8,273 bases of DNA, from NCBI GenBank assembly GCA_946886925.1, contig CAMPJQ010000095.1:1-8273 (forward strand). Reading direction: 5' to 3'. Position numbers and translations under genes: made by a program. The DNA comes from an uncultured Terrimonas sp. (GTDB taxonomy: Bacteria; Bacteroidota; Bacteroidia; Chitinophagales; Chitinophagaceae). This document shows, piece after piece, positions 5,601 to 8,273 of the stretch. The notes beneath the pieces are model-generated. The model was not told where the DNA came from and made no database searches. It saw only the letters and a list, made by a program, of their open reading frames with translations. How positions within the stretch are numbered: the first letter of the stretch is position 1; each line of letters begins with the position of its first letter.

Positions 5601-8273
5601 AGCCAATCCAACGGAATATGATAGCGACATGTTCCCCGGCTATACGGTGCAGGCCAATAACCTGCTCAACTGGTTTGGAATGGCCTCTTATGCCAGCAAT
5701 CTGGGGCACAGGGTAACGGAGATTTTTAACAATGAATTCCTGTTTGGGCCGCTCAGCCTTTCTTCATTGCTGAAAGATTCGCGTGGCGTGCCTGTATCGC
5801 GGATGGATATTACCGGCTATGGCGCCAGTATGTTCAGCAACTGGCTGAGTCCGGGCGCTGCTATGGCGCAAACCAGCCAGGCCAGGTTTGATGTAATGCT
5901 CGGGCGAACAGGACATGAAGTGATCCAGGTAAAAAGCATTATTTATCCCTGGGGTATTCGTGTGGTAAGAACCATTACCGTTTTCCGCACCGGTTCCGGT
6001 TATGTATTTCGTACCGATAGTGGATGGAAAGCGGAAAGTGACGGTCTGTTTGATTTTTCCTATAGCTATCTTAAAAAAGGGAAAGATCCTTTTGCTAAAC
6101 TAACGACAGCCGACTTTGAAAACATAGAAGCGCCATATGAATTTCATCCCGGTATCATCAGGGGGTTGTTCAATGTGCGAAACATAAAAGATGCGCCGTC
6201 TGTAACAGAATATACATCAGAAAATATTATAGCACCCAATGCTGATTATGTGAATGGAGTGAAAGGGCAGATGTATACCAACGGGGTTACACAGCGCAAT
6301 GAGCCGGTTAAATGTGGTGGCGTATACTTTGATGCCGATGTGGAAATAGAAAATGTGGTGCAGGGGCATATTGATAAAAGAGTGGTGTCTAAAAGAGTAT
6401 TGGGATATGTGCAGGTGGCGCCCGCCGGAAAACCTTTAACTGCAGAGCAATTGAAAGAACTGCTGCAACTCCAGAATGGCAGTATAGGCGGTGAAGTGGA
6501 TTGTGTGTTAAACATCAACAAAAGCAACCAGCAGACCCGTGTCGGCAGGTTTGATGTAAGCGCATCCATCAATAAGGCGGGCACCATGCCGGTATTTGTG
6601 GTAGCGGCAAGAGGAAATGTTTTTTTACCCAAAGACGGGAGTTGGTCTATGGTGCAGCACAATGCCGGTACCGGCGAAGTAATACCGCTGCCGCAGGACA
6701 TAACGGTTCCGCTTATACGCACAGCCACGTGGAAAAAAGGAAATGTAGTGGACGCGGTCACCTTACAGCAAAAGCTCGTTCGCATCGCTCATCCACTGGA
6801 AATCCTTCGCGATCCCTCAACCGAGACCATCAACTTTGGATACCTGCAAACAACGGCCACACAAAAAGCGTTGTTCCTTACACCAGCGTACGGACTGAAC
6901 ATTGATAAAATGCTCAGTAAAACACCCCCCATTTTTGCGGACGCCTACCGGCTGATGACCGGAAATGGTATCTTCCCCAATATTGGCAATGCCATTACCG
7001 ATTTTGGCAAGACGATACCTTTGCTCAACAGCAAAGACGCCAATGGAAATACCTTCCAGGCCTTTGTTGAGAACGCATTGGAAGACGGTGGCGAAAAAGT
7101 GCTGGAGCTCATGAAAGTGGAAGCCGAAAAAGCGGGTGAAGCGGTGATTAAGCAGGGCATGAACATGTTAAAGAATGGCGCCAATGGTGTATTGGATAAA
7201 GCATTGAAATTCGATGTGCCGTCTTTTGAAATTCCGCTTGTAGACACAGAAGCATTGCGGATTTACATCGAATACAAAACCGGTAAAAAAACCGACGCGC
7301 CTGCGAATTATGTGGACAGCAAGTTGAATTTTGATGTGAACTCTTTTGCCGGAGATATGGCTGACCAATGGAAAAGTCGCATGAATAACCTGGCAATGGT
7401 GGTAGACCTTGGAGATATGAAACGCCTGATGACCATTAAAGGCAACTTTGACGCGCAGAAAGGAAAAGAAAGCAGTTATGAAGGTGGTAGTGGCGCAACG
7501 GAAGGCATACCCACACCTGAAATTGAATTCAGCGATGCGCTGCAGCCGGTAATTGATATTTTGCAGATGCTGGCTTCCCTGAGTTCCGGCGATTATGGAG
7601 AGGCGCTGAAAAAAGGCTTAAAGTTAGCCATGAGCAACAGCGGTGAAATATGGGAATATAAATTTGAAGCCACCAAAGAGATCGCCCTTATCCGTTTTCC
7701 GCCAACCGATGAATTGTACAACAGCGCGCAAACACCGCTCAAGCTGGAAGCTTCACTTTCCGTTGGCGTATATTTTAATGCCGCGCTTAAAGTAACGAGC
7801 GACCCATCGCAATTGCTGCCAACAGCCGGTGCATTTTTGCAATTTCATGGCGGTTTAAGTGTGATGTGTTACTCCGTGGGCGTAGGTTCCATTTACGCGA
7901 TAGGTTCCGTGGATGTGCGCATTGCAGCGGATACAAAGGTAGGTCCAAGCCTCACTTTAAAATTTGGCTTTGGGGTATCCATAGTAGTGAGTTTGCCTGT
8001 AGTGGGCAACGCCAGTGTAACCTTTATGGTAGGTGTGGAAATGTATGCCGATAAAGATAAGGTAGTGCTGGCCGCATTGATGCTGTTCCGCGGGCAGGCC
8101 AATTTGCTGGGCGGACTGGTATGCGTTTGCATCACCATTGAAGCAAAAGGCATTGTAGTTAGGCAGGGTGGTAAAACAGATTGCAGTGCCCAGGTTACGT
8201 TTGCTATTGACATCAGCATTTTCCTGATCATTGATATCAGTTTCTCTAAAACATGGGGTGAAGACCGGCAGGT
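2686..8273 (+). CDS. Giant multi-module protein of unknown function, 3' end outside window
   Basis: A single open frame of at least 1862 codons without a stop, cut by the right edge. I do not recognise the family. An in-frame TAA at 2596 bounds it upstream. ATG 2686 is the best start; TTG 2683, 2668 and 2647 and ATG 2710 are alternatives, and no Shine-Dalgarno motif helps choose. There is no signal peptide or lipobox, so Sec export is unlikely. Residues 1-47 are charged and helical, possibly a coiled coil. Residues about 50-640 are mixed and beta-rich (for example IWIDVYRY, 134-141). Residues 646-681 form a basic Lys/Ala-rich linker. A second module (about 690-1450) has an aromatic, Arg-rich patch (YPWGIRVVRTITVFR from 1087). 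An Asp/Pro stretch (DRDNPLDPNSPK, from 845) might bind a metal. Residues about 1457-1508 look amphipathic helical. From about 1686 to the edge, short hydrophobic beta-alternating stretches with Gly turns and several Cys dominate. Length, lack of a signal peptide and modular build would suit a structural component, a surface or particle-associated protein, or a toxin-like cargo; none is demonstrated. That this is a real gene is near certain; its role is open. Confidence 0.93.
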   Translation, partial: MTQAQLSAMLESITGHLTVKQKDQEKQLQEARERIAASLISQRIEDTGTERLFANSNLYSRDNISVSALSNITDIAAGALGSTTAPERTSGEHIFVRSVPVLNAAVSGSIPDWAVGASPAETFGPFLNNEGREIWIDVYRYEKLITLYIGAQPVLLFKASFRHGTVLFPGGLPAELATTYTIVAGSCWINAKLLSAAAPADRFIGVAVKGGSIKLSLAPTVQNNQITLNPAVSIQVSLKLAQHTDEGAAESSPYGMDAREATYQLPEIWEFTWQNSKCNITQIGTAACEIYGQPFAFSFTPAPNKTPAYKNNQVLIPWKADVNEFAATKYKSPWTNLSGKVPVKKTYWTFDATALNVNSPVQASGNGAVLLQCGEGWRMLWNGLQNEDIRLMQPAVSGKPGELGITDMEADAIGASHHLELWKDAQNPHGTTADILLLEKAPLIFIINSKSAQELLITSCAATIYADRPVKVNGEPFPVQSASCNMMLSAGKIGRRVMLMEEDMQAGQAASANAGNIPGTAAPAQELNLFSIALENALFTVSPVKSFILIGECDDAMENIIRGNCILIFSLYSYLPTLPDPYVANLGLWRRGVSSERYGRIAGANGINSLLICVVGFIEAEGETDDVNVNFYFGGSTLPDMLTLPVKKTAKKAATKKAGAQRAVALSRKPSRTAATTLKKPLFGSIATAVRLTGESFAPEIVAERFPGVILKEEPSLNTDLLGGFKNANGAIYSPEELFKLKKDVEDVWDSGLQLQREFFSLLDVSSNASQLGVSFGMVWQLIRTGSVRGEDGEVHNVDYNTSAWNTAFPFLVEGMQVKLPANRVRAFTLPLMAWEPEINLTPPDRDNPLDPNSPKLLMDPEAGFLYYADDGGPARMWNNNQVPVPLAPIPVTNGLIEDFKSQPGNYTIATFTLPFGMKAISYISKHFVEPQKPAIENIRPKFRKNEEDNTYKLEGGIQISLQAGRFGKPNPANPTEYDSDMFPGYTVQANNLLNWFGMASYASNLGHRVTEIFNNEFLFGPLSLSSLLKDSRGVPVSRMDITGYGASMFSNWLSPGAAMAQTSQARFDVMLGRTGHEVIQVKSIIYPWGIRVVRTITVFRTGSGYVFRTDSGWKAESDGLFDFSYSYLKKGKDPFAKLTTADFENIEAPYEFHPGIIRGLFNVRNIKDAPSVTEYTSENIIAPNADYVNGVKGQMYTNGVTQRNEPVKCGGVYFDADVEIENVVQGHIDKRVVSKRVLGYVQVAPAGKPLTAEQLKELLQLQNGSIGGEVDCVLNINKSNQQTRVGRFDVSASINKAGTMPVFVVAARGNVFLPKDGSWSMVQHNAGTGEVIPLPQDITVPLIRTATWKKGNVVDAVTLQQKLVRIAHPLEILRDPSTETINFGYLQTTATQKALFLTPAYGLNIDKMLSKTPPIFADAYRLMTGNGIFPNIGNAITDFGKTIPLLNSKDANGNTFQAFVENALEDGGEKVLELMKVEAEKAGEAVIKQGMNMLKNGANGVLDKALKFDVPSFEIPLVDTEALRIYIEYKTGKKTDAPANYVDSKLNFDVNSFAGDMADQWKSRMNNLAMVVDLGDMKRLMTIKGNFDAQKGKESSYEGGSGATEGIPTPEIEFSDALQPVIDILQMLASLSSGDYGEALKKGLKLAMSNSGEIWEYKFEATKEIALIRFPPTDELYNSAQTPLKLEASLSVGVYFNAALKVTSDPSQLLPTAGAFLQFHGGLSVMCYSVGVGSIYAIGSVDVRIAADTKVGPSLTLKFGFGVSIVVSLPVVGNASVTFMVGVEMYADKDKVVLAALMLFRGQANLLGGLVCVCITIEAKGIVVRQGGKTDCSAQVTFAIDISIFLIIDISFSKTWGEDRQ
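4621..4728 (+). other. Lys/Ala-rich basic linker inside the giant protein
   Basis: Residues 646-681 of the giant protein carry 12 Lys/Arg in 36 positions and no acidic residue, mostly KK pairs spaced by Ala and Thr (KKTAKKAATKKAG) followed by RKPSRT and a final KKP. The composition is like the tails of histone H1-like bacterial proteins. It separates the first beta-rich module from the second, and flanking residues return at once to ordinary globular composition. It may be a flexible hinge, a nucleic-acid or polyanion contact, or a proteolytic processing site; the sequence does not decide. Confidence 0.8.

Noticed and set aside
6246..6785. 179-codon reverse-strand frame
   Set aside because: Lies wholly inside the giant ORF; its Ser/Thr/Pro/Cys-rich product is what the antisense of a coding frame yields, and it has no domain content.
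7893..8231. 112-codon reverse-strand frame
   Set aside because: Antisense to the hydrophobic end of the giant ORF, with low-complexity Thr/Ser composition and no support as a gene.
1..8273. CRISPR array, tRNA, rRNA, insertion sequence or attachment site
   Set aside because: No regularly spaced repeats, no cloverleaf or rRNA-like stretch, no transposase or integrase motifs, and no terminal inverted repeats were seen by eye on either strand.

Overview
The window looks like chromosomal DNA from a member of the Bacteroidota, most likely a Chitinophagaceae-type soil or host-associated bacterium. Three things point there: an extracytoplasmic-sensor histidine kinase with one membrane span placed directly before the kinase core, an Asp-box lipoprotein, and A/T-rich start regions without Shine-Dalgarno motifs. 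The taxonomic call is inference from gene style, not from a marker gene.

All convincing genes are on the + strand. (1) Positions 1-980 hold the 3' part of a sensor histidine kinase gene whose 5' end lies outside the window; it has one transmembrane segment and complete H, N, G1 and G2 boxes. (2) After a 143-base gap carrying a 9-bp inverted repeat, positions 1124-2311 encode a complete 395-residue lipoprotein with two Asp-box (BNR) motifs, a sialidase-like beta-propeller. (3) After a 374-base non-coding gap with a weak candidate terminator and a weak candidate promoter, one uninterrupted reading frame starts at ATG 2686 and runs off the right edge at 8273. It gives at least 1862 residues (about 200 kDa) without reaching a stop.

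The giant protein dominates the window, and I do not recognise it as any characterised family. It has no signal peptide, an N-terminal charged helical segment, a beta-rich first module, and a strongly basic Lys/Ala-rich linker at residues 646-681. A long second module follows, then an amphipathic helical stretch at about 1457-1508. A hydrophobic, beta-alternating region with several cysteines was still continuing where the window ends.

Nothing in the sequence shows that the three genes work together. The two gaps look like boundaries between separate transcription units. The kinase has no response regulator in view, and the lipoprotein looks like an isolated envelope glycan-binding or glycan-cleaving protein. 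The giant gene may begin an operon that continues to the right; its downstream neighbours would be the most informative evidence about its job.
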